Shown: positions 25,834 through 36,027, numbered from the stretch's first letter. The stretch: 64,000 nt of DNA from Nocardia acidivorans NBRC 108247 (GCF_001625085.1 NZ_BDAW01000046.1:1-64000); one strand, 5' to 3'. A program made the numbers and translations. The notes: generated from the letters alone by a model not told the origin.

Positions 25834-26937
25834 CTATTTGCCGAAAGAGCCGCTGGCCGAACCGCTGCCGGATCCGGTGCCCAGAATGCAGAGCGGGTTG
25901 TTCACCATCAACGCTTCGGCCGAGCCGGAGGAGGAGCCGGTGACCGCGGAATCGATGGCGGGGGTGTTCGGCGCCGGCGCGGCCGGATCACCCGATCCGC
26001 CGTCGCGCATCGAACGTCCGTCGAGGTTGGCCGGGACGGGGACGCCCAGCAGGTCCAGCACCGTCGGGGTGATATCGGCGAGGGTGTAGCCGTTCTGCTG
26101 TGCCCCGGCGGCGAAGTCCGGTCCGCGCGCGATCACGAAACTGGCTGTCTCATAGGCGCTCTGACCGCCGTGCCCGCCCTCGGGCTTATGCCCGTGATCG
26201 GTGGTGACCAGGATGGTCCAGCGTTCGTTGGTATGCGCCGCCTGGCGCGCGTCGACCGCCCGGGTGATCTTCCCGACCAGGGTGTCCACCCGCTGGATGG
26301 CATCGCGATACGCCTGCGGCCAGATCCCGCGCAACGTATGCCCGGTGATGTCCACCTGATCCAGATGCGTGAACACCAGATCCGCCCCGTCGTCGGTGAC
26401 CGCCGAGACCACCTGTGCCGCCGCGTTCGAATCCGCCGTCGTCTCACAGACTCCCGAGCCGGTGGGATCGATCTGCGTCACCGAGACCTTGTCCGCGTGC
26501 GGATTTCCGGTGCGCGCGATCATCCCGATCTTGTCCCAGGTGCCCAGCGATTCGGTGGTGAGCCCGGGCCGCGCCTGCTCCAACCGGGTGAAAACGGTCG
26601 GGTACGGCACGAAAGCCGCTGGGGTGCAGGTGGCGTCGTTGTCCTTGATGCTGTGCTTGGTATCCCACACTCCGGTCAGCGCGGTCGCCCAGGACACGCA
26701 GGACATGGTGGTGTGCGGTGCGATCGAGGTGCGCGCGAGCGTCCCCTGCGCGGCCAGCAGTCCGAGGTTCGGCGCGTTGGCGGCCACCACCTCGCTGTAG
26801 AGCGTGCCGTCGATACCGATCACCACGACCTTGTTCACGGTCGGTGCGGCGGCGGCGGGGATGGCGGTGGTGAGCGGCAGGGTGGCGAGTGTGGCGGCGG
26901 CGAGGACCCGACTCATGCGGGACAACCTTCGAGACAT
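25834..26937 (-). CDS. secreted alkaline-phosphatase-superfamily phosphodiesterase
   Basis: About 367 residues with an N-terminal signal peptide (SRVLAAATLATLPLTTAIPAAAAP). The type I phosphodiesterase/nucleotide pyrophosphatase pattern is visible: metal-binding Asp in VVVIGIDGT, candidate nucleophile Thr in APHTTMSCVSW, FTHLDQVDITGH with metal ligands, and TTDHGHKPEGGHG. The C-terminus ends in a Gly/Ser-rich tail. It should hydrolyse phosphodiester or phosphonate bonds outside the membrane. ATG 26937 is used; ATG 26916, with GAAGG nine bases before it, is equally good and still keeps the signal peptide. Confidence 0.82.
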   Translation of the reverse strand: MSRRLSRMSRVLAAATLATLPLTTAIPAAAAPTVNKVVVIGIDGTLYSEVVAANAPNLGLLAAQGTLARTSIAPHTTMSCVSWATALTGVWDTKHSIKDNDATCTPAAFVPYPTVFTRLEQARPGLTTESLGTWDKIGMIARTGNPHADKVSVTQIDPTGSGVCETTADSNAAAQVVSAVTDDGADLVFTHLDQVDITGHTLRGIWPQAYRDAIQRVDTLVGKITRAVDARQAAHTNERWTILVTTDHGHKPEGGHGGQSAYETASFVIARGPDFAAGAQQNGYTLADITPTVLDLLGVPVPANLDGRSMRDGGSGDPAAPAPNTPAIDSAVTGSSSGSAEALMVNNPLCILGTGSGSGSASGSFGK

Positions 26938-27134
26938 GCCGCGCAACCTAGTGCCTCGCGTCCGCTCACGCGGGCAAAACTGGACAATTGACCACGATAG
27001 TTCCGGCGCGTGGGAAAAGACCCATGTCACCGGTGTGATGGCGGCCGTCTACCGGGCGGTAAGCCGAGATCAAATCCGGCCCACTAAGCTAGCGCCCGTA
27101 AATCCCGGATCCCTTCCCGCAGGAGTACCCCACA

Positions 27135-28733
27135 GTGAGCCAAGCAGGCCGTCCTGTAGTTCTGATCGCCGACAAGCTCGCCCAGTCGACCGTCGACGCA
27201 CTCGGTGACGCCGTCGAGGTTCGCTGGGTCGACGGCCCCAACCGGCCCGAGCTGCTCGCCGCCGTGCCCGAGGCCGACGCACTGCTGGTCCGTTCCGCGA
27301 CCACCGTCGACGCCGAGGTGCTCGAGGCCGGTAAGAATCTGAAGATCGTCGCCCGCGCGGGCGTCGGCCTCGACAATGTCGACGTGCCGGCCGCCACCGA
27401 ACGCGGTGTCATGGTCGTCAACGCGCCCACCTCGAATATCCACACCGCCGCCGAACACGCTGTGACGCTGCTGCTTTCGGCCGCGCGCCAGATCCCGGCC
27501 GCCGATGCCACGCTGCGGGAGCACACCTGGCAGCGCAGCAAGTTCAACGGTGTCGAGATCCTGGGCAAGACCGTCGGCGTCATCGGCCTGGGCCGTATCG
27601 GCCAGCTGTTCGCGCAGCGCCTCGCCGCCTTCGAGACCAAGATCGTCGCGTACGACCCCTACACCTCCCCGGCCCGCGCCGCCCAGCTCGGCATCGAGCT
27701 CATGTCCCTCGACGAGGTGCTCGCGGCCGCCGACTTCATCTCCATTCACCTGCCCAAGACTCCCGAGACCAAGGGCATGCTGAACGCGGAGACCCTGGCC
27801 AAGACCAAGAAGGGCGTCATCATCGTCAATGCCGCCCGCGGCGGTCTCATTGATGAGCAGGCGCTGGCCGATGCCATCAAGTCCGGCCATGTGCGCGCCG
27901 CCGGTCTCGACGTGTTCGAGACCGAACCCTGCACGGACAGCCCGCTTTTCGAGCTGCCGCAGGTCGTGGTCACCCCGCACCTGGGCGCCTCCACCGCCGA
28001 GGCGCAGGATCGCGCGGGCACCGATGTCGCCAAGTCGGTCAAGCTGGCGCTCGCGGGCGAGTTCGTCCCCGGCGCGGTGAACGTCACCGGTGGTTCGGTC
28101 TCCGAGGAGGTCGCCCCGTGGCTGGAGATCGTCCGCAAGCAGGGCGCGCTGCTGGGCGCGCTGTCCTCCGAGCTGCCGGTCAGCCTGGAGGTTCAGGTGC
28201 GCGGTGAGCTGAGCGCGAATGATGTTGCGGTACTGGAGCTCTCGGCTCTGCGCGGCGTCTTCTCGGCCCTCATCGAGGATTCGGTCACTTTCGTCAACGC
28301 CCCGTCGCTGGCCAAGGATCGCGGCCTCGAGGCCACCGTCACCACCGTGTCGGAGAGCCCCACCCACCGCAGCCTGGTCGATCTGCGCGCCGTATTCGGC
28401 GACGGCAGCACCCTCAACGTGGCGGGCACCCTGACCGAGCCGCACCAGGTCCAGAAGATCGTCAATATCAATGGCCGCAACTACGATATGCGCGCCGAGG
28501 GCCTGAACCTGGCCGTGCTGGCGTACGAGGACAAGCCGGGTCAGCTCGGCCGCCTCGCCACCAAGCTCGGCGAAGCCGGTATCGACATCCTGGCCGCCCA
28601 GCTGACCCAGGACCTCGACCAGGAGGGCGCGACCGTCATCCTGCGCGTCAACAAGGAGGTCCCCGCGGACGTCCAGGCCGCCATCGCCGAGGCCGTCGGC
28701 GCCGCGAAGGTCGCCCAGGTCAACCTCGACTAG
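27135..28733 (+). CDS. serA: D-3-phosphoglycerate dehydrogenase
   Basis: This enzyme oxidises 3-phosphoglycerate to 3-phosphohydroxypyruvate, the first step of serine synthesis. The 532 residues are the long actinobacterial form: NAD-binding [13 protein letters not shown] (about 153-166), catalytic region [13 protein letters not shown] with the active Arg, and the His of TPHLGAST, followed by the intervening allosteric domain and a C-terminal ACT domain ([16 protein letters not shown]) for serine feedback. AGGAG lies nine bases before the GTG. Position next to leuB matches M. tuberculosis serA1. Confidence 0.96.
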   Translation: MSQAGRPVVLIADKLAQSTVDALGDAVEVRWVDGPNRPELLAAVPEADALLVRSATTVDAEVLEAGKNLKIVARAGVGLDNVDVPAATERGVMVVNAPTSNIHTAAEHAVTLLLSAARQIPAADATLREHTWQRSKFNGVEILGKTVGVIGLGRIGQLFAQRLAAFETKIVAYDPYTSPARAAQLGIELMSLDEVLAAADFISIHLPKTPETKGMLNAETLAKTKKGVIIVNAARGGLIDEQALADAIKSGHVRAAGLDVFETEPCTDSPLFELPQVVVTPHLGASTAEAQDRAGTDVAKSVKLALAGEFVPGAVNVTGGSVSEEVAPWLEIVRKQGALLGALSSELPVSLEVQVRGELSANDVAVLELSALRGVFSALIEDSVTFVNAPSLAKDRGLEATVTTVSESPTHRSLVDLRAVFGDGSTLNVAGTLTEPHQVQKIVNINGRNYDMRAEGLNLAVLAYEDKPGQLGRLATKLGEAGIDILAAQLTQDLDQEGATVILRVNKEVPADVQAAIAEAVGAAKVAQVNLD

Positions 28734-28768
28734 TCCGACGGGCACGACTGCCCGAAAGTCATCGCCAC

Positions 28769-28800
28769 TGCGCCCCCGCCCTCTTCGCGGCGGGGGCGCA
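28769..28800 (+). terminator. terminator hairpin after serA
   Basis: TGCGCCCCCGCC (28769-28780) pairs perfectly with GGCGGGGGCGCA (28789-28800) across an 8-base loop. There is no T-run, as is common in actinobacteria. A dispersed stem-loop repeat follows at 28822. Confidence 0.75.
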
Positions 28801-28821
28801 GTGCTGTGCGCAGGCGCTCGG

Positions 28822-28854
28822 TGTGGATCCCGGCCGAAAGCATGCCGGGATGCC
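28822..28854. repeat. dispersed stem-loop repeat, copy 2
   Basis: The sequence TGTGGATCCCGGCC followed by GAAAGCATGCCGGGATG is nearly identical to 25758-25790. It lies between the serA terminator and the leuB promoter. Confidence 0.8.
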
Positions 28855-28974
28855 GGTCGGGGACCCGAATCTCAGTGTGTGGGAGCGGTTCGCCCTGGTG
28901 ACGGGGGTCGCGGCGGCACCCGCTATCGTGACCGTTGTTCACGGGCGCATATATCCGATCGGAGCATTGTTTTC

Positions 28975-29982
28975 ATGAAACTCGCTGTCATCCCGGGCGA
29001 CGGAATCGGTCCCGAGGTCATTGCCGAAGCCCTCAAGGTGCTCGATGTGGTGGTCCCCGGTGTGGAGAAGACCGAATACGACCTCGGCGCGAAGCGGTTC
29101 CATGCCACCGGTGAGATCCTGCCGGACACCGTGATTCCGGAGCTGAAGCAGCACGACGCCATCCTGCTGGGCGCTATCGGCGACCCGTCGGTGCAGAGCG
29201 GTGTGCTCGAGCGCGGTCTGCTGCTGCGCACCCGCTTCGAGCTCGATCACCATGTGAATCTGCGGCCGTCGCGGCTGTACGCGGGTGTCACCAGCCCGCT
29301 CGCCGGCAATCCGGACATTGATTTCGTGGTCGTGCGCGAGGGAACCGAGGGTCCGTACACCGGCACCGGCGGTGCGATCCGCGTGAACACCCCGCACGAG
29401 GTGGCGACCGAGGTCTCCACCAACACCCGCTTCGGCGTGGAGCGCGTGGTCCGCTACGCCTTCGAGAAGGCGCGCACCCGGCGCAAGCATCTGACCCTGG
29501 TGCACAAGAACAATGTGCTGGCCTTCGCCGGTTCGCTGTGGACCCGCACGGTCGAGGAGATCGCCGCGGAATACCCGGATGTGCGGACCGCGTACCAGCA
29601 CATCGATGCCGCCACCATTCATATGGTCACCGATCCGGGCCGCTTCGATGTGATCGTCACCGACAACCTGTTCGGCGACATCATCACCGATCTGGCCGCC
29701 GCCGTCTCCGGTGGTATCGGCCTGGCCGCCTCGGGCAATATCGATGCCTCGGGCACCAATCCGTCCATGTTCGAACCGGTGCACGGGAGCGCCCCCGATA
29801 TCGCGGGCCAGTCCAAGGCCGATCCGACCGCCGCGATCCTGTCGGTGTCGCTGCTGCTGAACCACCTCGGCAATGCCGAGGCTGCCGCCCGCATCGAGGC
29901 CGCGGTGGCCAAGGATCTGGCCTCGCGCACCGCCCCGGCCTCCACGGTCGAGGTCGGCGATCGGATCGCCGCCGCCGTCTGA
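28975..29982 (+). CDS. leuB: 3-isopropylmalate dehydrogenase
   Basis: This enzyme oxidatively decarboxylates 3-isopropylmalate in leucine synthesis, using NAD+. The 335 residues show [10 protein letters not shown] at the N-terminus, substrate Arg residues in [29 protein letters not shown], catalytic Lys in LVHKNNVL, and the metal-binding [18 protein letters not shown] 28975 has GGAG ten bases upstream and matches the family N-terminus; the open frame from 28801 is spurious. It is separated from leuCD by the MFS-gltX segment, as in mycobacteria. Confidence 0.96.
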   Translation: MKLAVIPGDGIGPEVIAEALKVLDVVVPGVEKTEYDLGAKRFHATGEILPDTVIPELKQHDAILLGAIGDPSVQSGVLERGLLLRTRFELDHHVNLRPSRLYAGVTSPLAGNPDIDFVVVREGTEGPYTGTGGAIRVNTPHEVATEVSTNTRFGVERVVRYAFEKARTRRKHLTLVHKNNVLAFAGSLWTRTVEEIAAEYPDVRTAYQHIDAATIHMVTDPGRFDVIVTDNLFGDIITDLAAAVSGGIGLAASGNIDASGTNPSMFEPVHGSAPDIAGQSKADPTAAILSVSLLLNHLGNAEAAARIEAAVAKDLASRTAPASTVEVGDRIAAAV

Positions 29983-30002
29983 TTCGGCGAATCGACCCGG
30001 CA

Positions 30003-30033
30003 CGGCCCCGCCCCGGTTTTCGAGGCGGGGCCG
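30003..30033 (+). terminator. terminator hairpin after leuB
   Basis: CGGCCCCGCC (30003-30012) pairs perfectly with GGCGGGGCCG (30024-30033). It lies 20 bases after the leuB stop. The following 190 bases up to the convergent MFS gene show nothing else. Confidence 0.8.
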
Positions 30034-30223
30034 TTCGCTGTCCCAATCCCTGAGTCGCACAGGTGATTACCGCCGAGTAGGATCCGTTTCGCGGCTTTCC
30101 AACTGGGTCGAAATCGAAACCTGATGCGGCAGTGAGACATATCGCATTCATGCATTCGGATGCGAAAACGTAACGGGCGCAGGTCTTCCGGATTTGCCGG
30201 AGATCAGCGCGGCGCCCGCGAGA

Positions 30224-31402
30224 TCATCGGGAAGCCCTGGGCACCAACGGGACTGCGACCGCCGCGACCACCGCCGCCAGCGCGTAGGTGACCGGAAAAC
30301 CCGCCGCCGTGATCAAAGCGCCGAACCCGGGGGCCACCGCCGCCATGGCCAGATTCTGGCCGGTGTTCTGAATCCCCAGACCGCGCCCCGACCAGTACGG
30401 GCCCGCGATCTCCGCGACCGCGGTGAAGGCCAGCCCATTGTCGGTGACGGTGATGACCGAGGCCGCGATCAGCACCGGAATCGCCGCCCACCACCAGTGC
30501 GCCCAGGACGCGAAGGCCAAGGCGGCCATGGAGATTGCCGCCGCGACGGCCACCGTGCGCAGCGGTCCCAACCGGCTCGCCACCCGATCGGACCAGACGC
30601 CCGCGCCGATTCGCCCTCCCGCGCCCAGGATTTGGGTGATCGTCACCAGTGCGCCCGCCGCCGCCAGTGACCAGCCCACATCGCGGTGCAACCACAGCAG
30701 CGCGAAGGTCCACAGCGTCCCCTGGGGGATGCACAGCAGCACCGACACCGCGTGAATGCGCCACAGCGTGGAGTCACCGCGATACGGATTCACGGGACGC
30801 CCTGTCTCGCCGCCGGATTGGGGGCGGGGCGGATCGACGATGCCGAACAGGCAGGCGACCGCGGCCGCGCCCGCCATCAGCGCGGGCACCAGGATGGCGG
30901 TCGAGAAACCCTGTGCCGCAGCGATGGCCGGAATGCTCAGCGCGCCGATGCCGACGCCCAGCGGCTGCGCGGTTTGCCGAATTCCCATGGCCAGCCCGCG
31001 TTTATCGGGCGGAAACCAGCCCACGATGACCCGTCCGCTCGCGCCATTGGTGCTCGCCGCGCCCATACCGCCCAGTAACAGCAGCGCGCCCAGCACCGCG
31101 TAGTTGGTGACCGTCGCCGCTGCGACGCCCGCGATCAACATCAGCGCGGGACCGGCCACCAGCGCCTTGTGCTCGCCGATCCGATCCACCACGTAGCCCC
31201 ACGCGATCAGTGTGCAGACCAGGCCGATGGTGGGCATGGAGACCAGTAGACCGGCCGTGGCCAGCGATAATCCCCGCTCGGTCAGGGTGGGCAGCAGGAA
31301 GGGGGCGCCGTGCACGAAGACCGCGCTGGAGCTCTGCGCGAAGACGCCGAGGGCCAGCATGCTCCACCGTTTGGCTGATCCGATCTGTGTCTCGGTGGCC
31401 AT
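30224..31402 (-). CDS. major facilitator superfamily transporter
   Basis: This 392-residue integral membrane protein has about 12 predicted hydrophobic segments in two six-helix halves and the MFS loop motif GYVVDRIGEHKAL (about 68-80). GAGG is seven bases before the ATG. Substrate cannot be predicted; the shape is close to CynX/NarK-like small-anion or aromatic-acid carriers. It is convergent to leuB and sits between leuB and the FAH-family gene, where mycobacteria lack it, so it is probably a lineage-specific insertion. Confidence 0.85.
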   Translation of the reverse strand: MATETQIGSAKRWSMLALGVFAQSSSAVFVHGAPFLLPTLTERGLSLATAGLLVSMPTIGLVCTLIAWGYVVDRIGEHKALVAGPALMLIAGVAAATVTNYAVLGALLLLGGMGAASTNGASGRVIVGWFPPDKRGLAMGIRQTAQPLGVGIGALSIPAIAAAQGFSTAILVPALMAGAAAVACLFGIVDPPRPQSGGETGRPVNPYRGDSTLWRIHAVSVLLCIPQGTLWTFALLWLHRDVGWSLAAAGALVTITQILGAGGRIGAGVWSDRVASRLGPLRTVAVAAAISMAALAFASWAHWWWAAIPVLIAASVITVTDNGLAFTAVAEIAGPYWSGRGLGIQNTGQNLAMAAVAPGFGALITAAGFPVTYALAAVVAAVAVPLVPRASR

Positions 31403-31715
31403 GGCCGCACCTCAAATCTCACTATGTGGAACTACAGTCTTACTGTGTGAACATCGGACCCTACGGTACACCCGGGGCCGCCGACTGTTTCCGGGGCAAG
31501 CTGTCGATTTGCTCACACCGGAAAGGCTGCGCCGCGTAGGATCGACGGCACATCGAGTTGTCTTGCGTACAAGGGCATTCCACATTTCCGGCGACCCGAT
31601 GCGGGCAGGCATGCCGCACCCCGTTCCGGAGGTGTCCACACGACTGCCGATCGCCCCGCGCGATCGCGCCCGCGTCGCGTGGTCGGGCGCATTAGGGCAG
31701 GTGGAAGCCGGTCGA
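31403..31715. other. intergenic region, divergent promoters
   Basis: These 313 bases separate the MFS gene from the FAH-family gene. No coding frame is convincing. The left part (31425-31460) is AT-richer than its surroundings and probably holds the MFS promoter; the right end holds the FAH-family promoter. Confidence 0.5.
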
Positions 31716-31721
31716 TAGGAT
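31692..31721 (+). promoter_or_regulatory. probable leaderless promoter of the FAH-family gene
   Basis: TAGGAT at 31716-31721 is a TANNNT -10 element ending seven bases before ATG 31729, so transcription would start on the start codon. TTAGGG at 31692-31697 is a weak -35 with an 18-base spacer. This also decides the start of the gene. Confidence 0.5.
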
Positions 31722-31728
31722 GCGAAAC

Positions 31729-32502
31729 ATGCGCCTAGGTCGAGTTGCCAGCCCAGATGGGGTCGCTTTCGTAAGCATCGAGGGTGACGGCGGCGACGCC
31801 GTCGCCCGCGAAATCGCCGAACACCCGTTCGGCACCCCGACGTTCACCGGCCGCAGCTGGCCGCTCGCGGATGTGCGCCTGCTCGCGCCGATTTTGGCCA
31901 GCAAGGTGATCTGCATCGGGAAGAACTACGCCGACCACGCCGCCGAAATGGGCGGTCCGGCACCGGCCGACCCGGTCATCTTCATCAAGCCGAACACCTC
32001 CATCATCGGCCCGAACGTTCCGATCATGTTGCCGCCCAGTTCCTCTCAGGTGGACTACGAGGGCGAGCTGGCGATCGTCATCGGCCGCCCCTGTAAGGAC
32101 GTCCCGGCCGCCCAGGCGTATCAGGTGATCCTGGGCTACACCGTGGCCAATGACGTCACCGCCCGCGACCAGCAGCGGCACGACGGCCAGTGGACCCGCG
32201 CCAAGGGCTACGACACCTTCTGCCCGCTCGGCCCGTGGATCGAGACCTCGCTGGACCCTTCGGATCTGGCGATCTCCACCGAGCTGGACGGCGAGCAGAA
32301 GCAGAGCAGCCGCACTTCACTTCTGCTGCACGATATTCCGAAGATGATCGAGTGGGTGACCACCGTGATGACGCTGCTGCCCGGTGATGTCATCCTCACC
32401 GGCACCCCCGCGGGCGTCGGTCCGATGCAGGCCGGTCAGAGCGTGTCGGTGACCGTCGAAGGTATCGGCACCCTCACCAATCCCGTTGCCGCCAAACGCT
32501 GA
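31729..32502 (+). CDS. fumarylacetoacetate hydrolase family protein
   Basis: This 257-residue protein has the FAH catalytic-domain signature: [27 protein letters not shown], the metal-binding [17 protein letters not shown], and [15 protein letters not shown]. Family members hydrolyse or decarboxylate acylpyruvates or related aromatic-catabolism products (Mg2+-dependent); the exact substrate is unclear. It sits 13 bases before gltX and is probably co-transcribed, as in M. tuberculosis Rv2993c. Confidence 0.9.
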   Translation: MRLGRVASPDGVAFVSIEGDGGDAVAREIAEHPFGTPTFTGRSWPLADVRLLAPILASKVICIGKNYADHAAEMGGPAPADPVIFIKPNTSIIGPNVPIMLPPSSSQVDYEGELAIVIGRPCKDVPAAQAYQVILGYTVANDVTARDQQRHDGQWTRAKGYDTFCPLGPWIETSLDPSDLAISTELDGEQKQSSRTSLLLHDIPKMIEWVTTVMTLLPGDVILTGTPAGVGPMQAGQSVSVTVEGIGTLTNPVAAKR

Positions 32503-32515
32503 TCGAGAGAGAGCC

Positions 32516-33976
32516 ATGACAGACGTTCGGGTCCGATTCTGCCCGTCCCCCACCGGCACACCGCATGTCGGCCTGGTCCGGACCGCACTTTTCAACTGGG
32601 CCTATGCCCGCCACACCGGCGGGAAATTCGTCTTCCGTATCGAAGACACCGATGCCGCACGGGATTCCGAGGAGTCGTATCGGGCGATTCTGGACGCGCT
32701 GCGCTGGCTCGGCCTCACCTGGGACGAGGGTCCGGAGGTCGGCGGCGACTACGGTCCGTACCGGCAGTCGCAGCGTCGTGACATTCATCTCGATGTGGTG
32801 CGGCGGCTATTGGCGGCGGGGGAGGCCTACGAATCCTTCTCCACCCCAGAGGAAGTCGAGGCCCGGCACAGGGCCGCCGGACGCGATCCCAAACTCGGCT
32901 ACGACAACTTCGACCGCGACCTGACCGCCGAGCAGATCGCCGCCTACAAGGCCGAGGGCCGTGCCGCGGTGATCCGGCTGCGCATGCCCGACCACGACCT
33001 GTCCTGGAACGATCTGGTGCGCGGTGAGACCACCTTCCGCGCCGGTGTGGTCCCGGACTTCGCGCTCACCCGCGGCAATGGCGATCCGCTCTATACGCTG
33101 GTCAATCCCGTCGACGACGCGATGATGAAGATCACCCACGTATTGCGCGGCGAGGACCTTTTGTCTTCCACCCCGCGTCAGCTCGCGCTGTATGAGTCGA
33201 TGATTCGTATCGGCGTCGCCGAGCGCACCCCGGAGTTCGGTCATCTGCCGTTCGTGATGGGGCAGGGGAACAAGAAGCTGTCCAAGCGGGATCCGGAGTC
33301 CAATCTCTTCCATCACCGCGATCGGGGCTTCATTCCCGAGGGTTTGCTGAATTATCTGGCGCTGCTCGGCTGGAGCATCGCCGATGATCATGACGTCTTC
33401 TCCATGGCGGAGATGGTGGCGGCGTTCGATATATCGAAAGTTAATTCGAATCCGGCCCGTTTCGACCAGAAGAAGGCCGACGCCCTGAACGCCGAACATA
33501 TTCGGTTGCTGGAGTCGGGTGATTTCGCTCACCGACTCCGGGAGTACCTCACCGAACACGGTCATATCGGCGCCGAGATCGATGAGAAGCTCTTCGCCAC
33601 GGCCGCAGATTTGGTGCAGACCCGCATCGTGGTTCTGGGTGACGCATGGGATCTCTTGAAGTTCTTGTTCGTACCCGCCGAGGATTTCTCGATCGACCCG
33701 GCGGCGAAGGAAAAGAATCTCGGCCCGGACGCACTGCCGGTATTGCAGGCGACCATCACCGCCGTGACCGGCGTTTCGGAATGGTCGGCGGGCGCACTCG
33801 AGGAGGCGCTCAAGACCGCGCTCATCGACGAGTTGGGCCTCAAACCGCGTAAGGCATTCGCGCCCGTGCGCGTCGCGCTGACCGGATCGCACATCAGCCC
33901 GCCGCTGTACGAGTCGATGGAACTGCTGGGCCGCGAGGTCTCGCTGGACCGGTTGCGGGCCGCGCTCACCGCGTAA
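32516..33976 (+). CDS. gltX: glutamyl-tRNA synthetase
   Basis: This class I synthetase attaches glutamate to tRNA. The 486 residues carry the HIGH-type motif [21 protein letters not shown] and the KMSKS-type motif KKLSKRD, plus a complete C-terminal anticodon-binding region. Actinobacteria typically lack GlnRS and use a non-discriminating GluRS followed by GatCAB amidation, so this enzyme probably also charges tRNA-Gln; genes for one tRNA-Gln and one tRNA-Glu lie just downstream. GAGAGAG precedes ATG 32516 by two bases, and the start agrees with the family N-terminus. Confidence 0.96.
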   Translation: MTDVRVRFCPSPTGTPHVGLVRTALFNWAYARHTGGKFVFRIEDTDAARDSEESYRAILDALRWLGLTWDEGPEVGGDYGPYRQSQRRDIHLDVVRRLLAAGEAYESFSTPEEVEARHRAAGRDPKLGYDNFDRDLTAEQIAAYKAEGRAAVIRLRMPDHDLSWNDLVRGETTFRAGVVPDFALTRGNGDPLYTLVNPVDDAMMKITHVLRGEDLLSSTPRQLALYESMIRIGVAERTPEFGHLPFVMGQGNKKLSKRDPESNLFHHRDRGFIPEGLLNYLALLGWSIADDHDVFSMAEMVAAFDISKVNSNPARFDQKKADALNAEHIRLLESGDFAHRLREYLTEHGHIGAEIDEKLFATAADLVQTRIVVLGDAWDLLKFLFVPAEDFSIDPAAKEKNLGPDALPVLQATITAVTGVSEWSAGALEEALKTALIDELGLKPRKAFAPVRVALTGSHISPPLYESMELLGREVSLDRLRAALTA

Positions 33977-34143
33977 ACCCGCGAAGAGGTTGGCGGAGTT
34001 GCCGGTGAACAACGCTCGAACTGTTCGAAAACCGGCCTCTGACCAGCCGATTTGTAGTTGACCCGGCTACTCCTGCTAATCTTCTTCTCGGCCGGAAGCG
34101 GTCAGGGAGTTCCCACTGGGAGCAATCTGAAAGCCCAGGTCAT

Positions 34144-34215
34144 TGGGGTATGGTGTAATTGGCAACACAGCTGATTCTGGTTCAGCCATTCTAGGTTCGA
34201 GTCCTGGTACCCCAG
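34144..34215 (+). tRNA. tRNA-Gln (anticodon CTG)
   Basis: A full cloverleaf fits: acceptor TGGGGTA/TACCCCA, D-arm with GGTGTAATTGGCAACAC, anticodon stem GCTGA/TCAGC with loop TTCTGGT (anticodon CTG), and T-arm with GGTTCGAGTCC. CCA is not encoded. It follows gltX and precedes tRNA-Glu. Confidence 0.93.
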
Positions 34216-34290
34216 CTCCGAGAGCTTTTCGAAGCTTTCGAAATGCTGGAGATTCGATGGTCCGGCCATCGAGCAGTCGACAGCAATCCT

Positions 34291-34363
34291 GGTCCCGTCG
34301 TCTAGCGGCCTAGGACGCCGCCCTCTCAAGGCGGTAGCGCGGGTTCAAATCCCGTCGGGACTA
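34291..34363 (+). tRNA. tRNA-Glu (anticodon CTC)
   Basis: The cloverleaf fits acceptor GGTCCCG/CGGGACT (terminal G-T wobble), D-arm CGTCTAGCGGCCTAGGACG, anticodon stem CCGCC/GGCGG with loop CTCTCAA (anticodon CTC), and T-arm GGGTTCAAATCCC. CCA is not encoded. It is 75 bases from tRNA-Gln and followed by a strong terminator. Confidence 0.93.
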
Positions 34364-34370
34364 CAAAGGT

Positions 34371-34407
34371 AAGGCCCTCAGCCGATCGGCTGGGGGCCTT
34401 TGCTTTT
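34371..34407 (+). terminator. intrinsic terminator after tRNA genes
   Basis: AAGGCCCTCAGCC and GGCTGGGGGCCTT form a 13-bp stem with a GATC loop (34371-34400), followed by TGCTTTT. This is a classical terminator closing the tRNA unit. Confidence 0.88.
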
Positions 34408-34436
34408 CGCGGGTGGTTACCGCCTATTGGTACTGC

Positions 34437-34937
34437 TCAATCCTGTTCGGCGAGAGTGCTGCCGCCCAAAGGCATGGCGGGCAATCCCAGTTTGCGGTGA
34501 TCCCAGCTGCGCACCCGCTCGGGCACGATGCGAATCGCGATGCGCTTGTTCAGCATCTGCTCCACGAACGGCTTCATCTCTTCGGTGTAGGGCCCGGTGT
34601 ACCGCTCCCACACGCTGATTCCGACCTGGAACAGCGCATCGGGGTCATCCACGATCTCGGCGCGGCCCTCGATGGAGAGCCCGCGCAGCTGGTCGTAGGT
34701 ATCGCCGGCCTCGAGCAGGACGGTCACCCGCGGATCGCGGCGCAGATTCACCGCCTTCTGCGATTTGGCCTTGGTCTCGAACCAGATTTCGCCGTTGATC
34801 AGCGCGTACCACATGGCGGTCAGGTGCGGATTGCCCGTCGCGCCGAGGGTGGCGAGGTTGGCGATTCGGCTGCGCCGCATGAAGTCCGCGATCTCCTGCT
34901 CGGACATCGTGATCTGAGCGCGTTGGTTAACTCCCAT
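34437..34937 (-). CDS. PPOX-class flavin/F420-dependent oxidoreductase
   Basis: This 166-residue split-barrel protein matches the pyridoxamine-5'-phosphate-oxidase-like family: SRIANLATLGATGNPHLTAMWYAL, then KSQKAVNLRRDPRVTVLLE and RGLSIEGRAEIVDD. Many actinobacterial members use F420H2, and fbiD for F420 synthesis is in this window, so F420 dependence is plausible. TACAGT lies six bases before ATG 34937, consistent with a leaderless start; ATG 34907 is the alternative. The gene converges on the tRNA terminator. Confidence 0.85.
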   Translation of the reverse strand: MGVNQRAQITMSEQEIADFMRRSRIANLATLGATGNPHLTAMWYALINGEIWFETKAKSQKAVNLRRDPRVTVLLEAGDTYDQLRGLSIEGRAEIVDDPDALFQVGISVWERYTGPYTEEMKPFVEQMLNKRIAIRIVPERVRSWDHRKLGLPAMPLGGSTLAEQD

Positions 34938-35138
34938 CAGCCGACTGTAATTTACGCCGTATGAGGCGGATCACACCGGCTGTGAACTGCGCGAACTCCG
35001 GATTCAAGGGTGCGCGAAGGCTGCCGTTCGGCGCGAATGCCGCTGGGCCGCAGGCGCGTGCGCGGTACGGCGGACCGCCGGATTCGCGACCGTCCGGTAC
35101 GCGTGCGGCCGGATGGGCTCGTACGGCCCGGAAACGCC

Positions 35139-35168
35139 GACGCCCCCACCGGATTCCCGGCGGGGGCG
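35139..35168 (-). terminator. terminator hairpin after the IclR gene
   Basis: ACGCCCCC (35139-35146) with CCGG pairs with CCGG and GGGGGCGT (35161-35168), with one mismatch. It lies 22 bases beyond the stop of the minus-strand IclR gene. The 35169-35190 and 34938-35138 stretches show no genes. Confidence 0.7.
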
Positions 35169-35190
35169 TGAAAACGGCTGTGCGGGCCCG

Positions 35191-35892
35191 TCAGAGCCGT
35201 TTGTGCAAGGCGTCCGCGGCCGCCACGAGATCGGCGGCCCAGCGCGCGCCCGGCCGCCGCCCCATCCGATCGATGGGTCCGGAGACCGAGACGGCCGCGA
35301 TCACCGTGCCCGCCGCATCGCGCACGGGCGCGGAAACGCTGGCCACTCCCGCGGCGCGCTCGGCCGCGCTCTGCGCCCAGCCGCGCCGGCGCACCTCGGC
35401 CAGCGCGCGCTCACCGAAGACCGCCTCCGGCAGCACGGTGCGCTGCGATTCCAGATCCGACCAGGCCAGCAGCACTTTCGCGGCGGATCCGGCGGTCATC
35501 GGCATGCGCGCGCCGACCGGAACGGTGTCCCGCAATCCGGACGCGGGCTCCATCGAGGCCACGCAGACGCGCGCGTTCCCGTCCCGGCGATAGAGCTGCA
35601 CGCTCTCCCCGGTGATCTCGCGCAGGCGCGGAAGAATGGTCGCCGCGGCGTCCAGCAGCGGATCGCTCGCGGTGGTAGCCAGCTCCGAGAGCGCGGGCCC
35701 GGGCCGCCACAGGCCCTGACTGTCGCGGGCCAGCATGCGATGCGTCTCCAGGCCCACGGCCAGGCGATGCGCGGTGGCGCGGGGCAGGCCGGTGCGGGTG
35801 CACAACTCATTGAGGCCGCAGGGTTGCTCGGCTACGGCGTGCAGGACCGCCATGGCTTTGTCCAGAACACCGATACCGCTATGCTGTCTCAT
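35191..35892 (-). CDS. IclR-family regulator of leucine genes (NdgR/LtbR-like)
   Basis: This 233-residue regulator has an N-terminal winged helix ([37 protein letters not shown]) and an IclR effector domain. It is divergent from leuCD across 135 bases. Known orthologues in this position, LtbR in Corynebacterium and NdgR in Streptomyces, control leuB, leuCD and related genes, so the same role is inferred from position and family. The intergenic region (35893-36027) holds both promoters; I could not identify a clear operator. Confidence 0.88.
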   Translation of the reverse strand: MRQHSGIGVLDKAMAVLHAVAEQPCGLNELCTRTGLPRATAHRLAVGLETHRMLARDSQGLWRPGPALSELATTASDPLLDAAATILPRLREITGESVQLYRRDGNARVCVASMEPASGLRDTVPVGARMPMTAGSAAKVLLAWSDLESQRTVLPEAVFGERALAEVRRRGWAQSAAERAAGVASVSAPVRDAAGTVIAAVSVSGPIDRMGRRPGARWAADLVAAADALHKRL

Positions 35893-36027
35893 AGAACGAT
35901 ATTAGCGTCTCGCATGTTGGGAATTGCAAACCAGCTCCCCGACACCAGGGCACTTCTGCCCCGCGCGTCGCGATCCCCGCGTCACCAGCCCGGGCGCGGG
36001 TATGTCCTATCGAGAGGTGATGGAGCT

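Noticed and set aside
25576-26991. A 471-codon plus-strand open frame across the phosphodiesterase gene
   Set aside because: The minus-strand protein has a signal peptide and catalytic motifs; the plus frame is Arg/Gly-rich noise.
1-27000. Insertion sequence, integrase or phage genes around the defence block
   Set aside because: No transposase, integrase or tRNA-linked attachment site could be recognised; mobility of the block is not shown by the sequence.
27084-28745. A 553-codon minus-strand open frame opposite serA
   Set aside because: Gly/Asp/Arg-rich antisense shadow; serA is unequivocal on the plus strand.
34056-34082. TTGACC and TAATCT as a promoter of the tRNA genes
   Set aside because: The spacer is only 13 bases, too short for a standard housekeeping promoter, so I did not list it.
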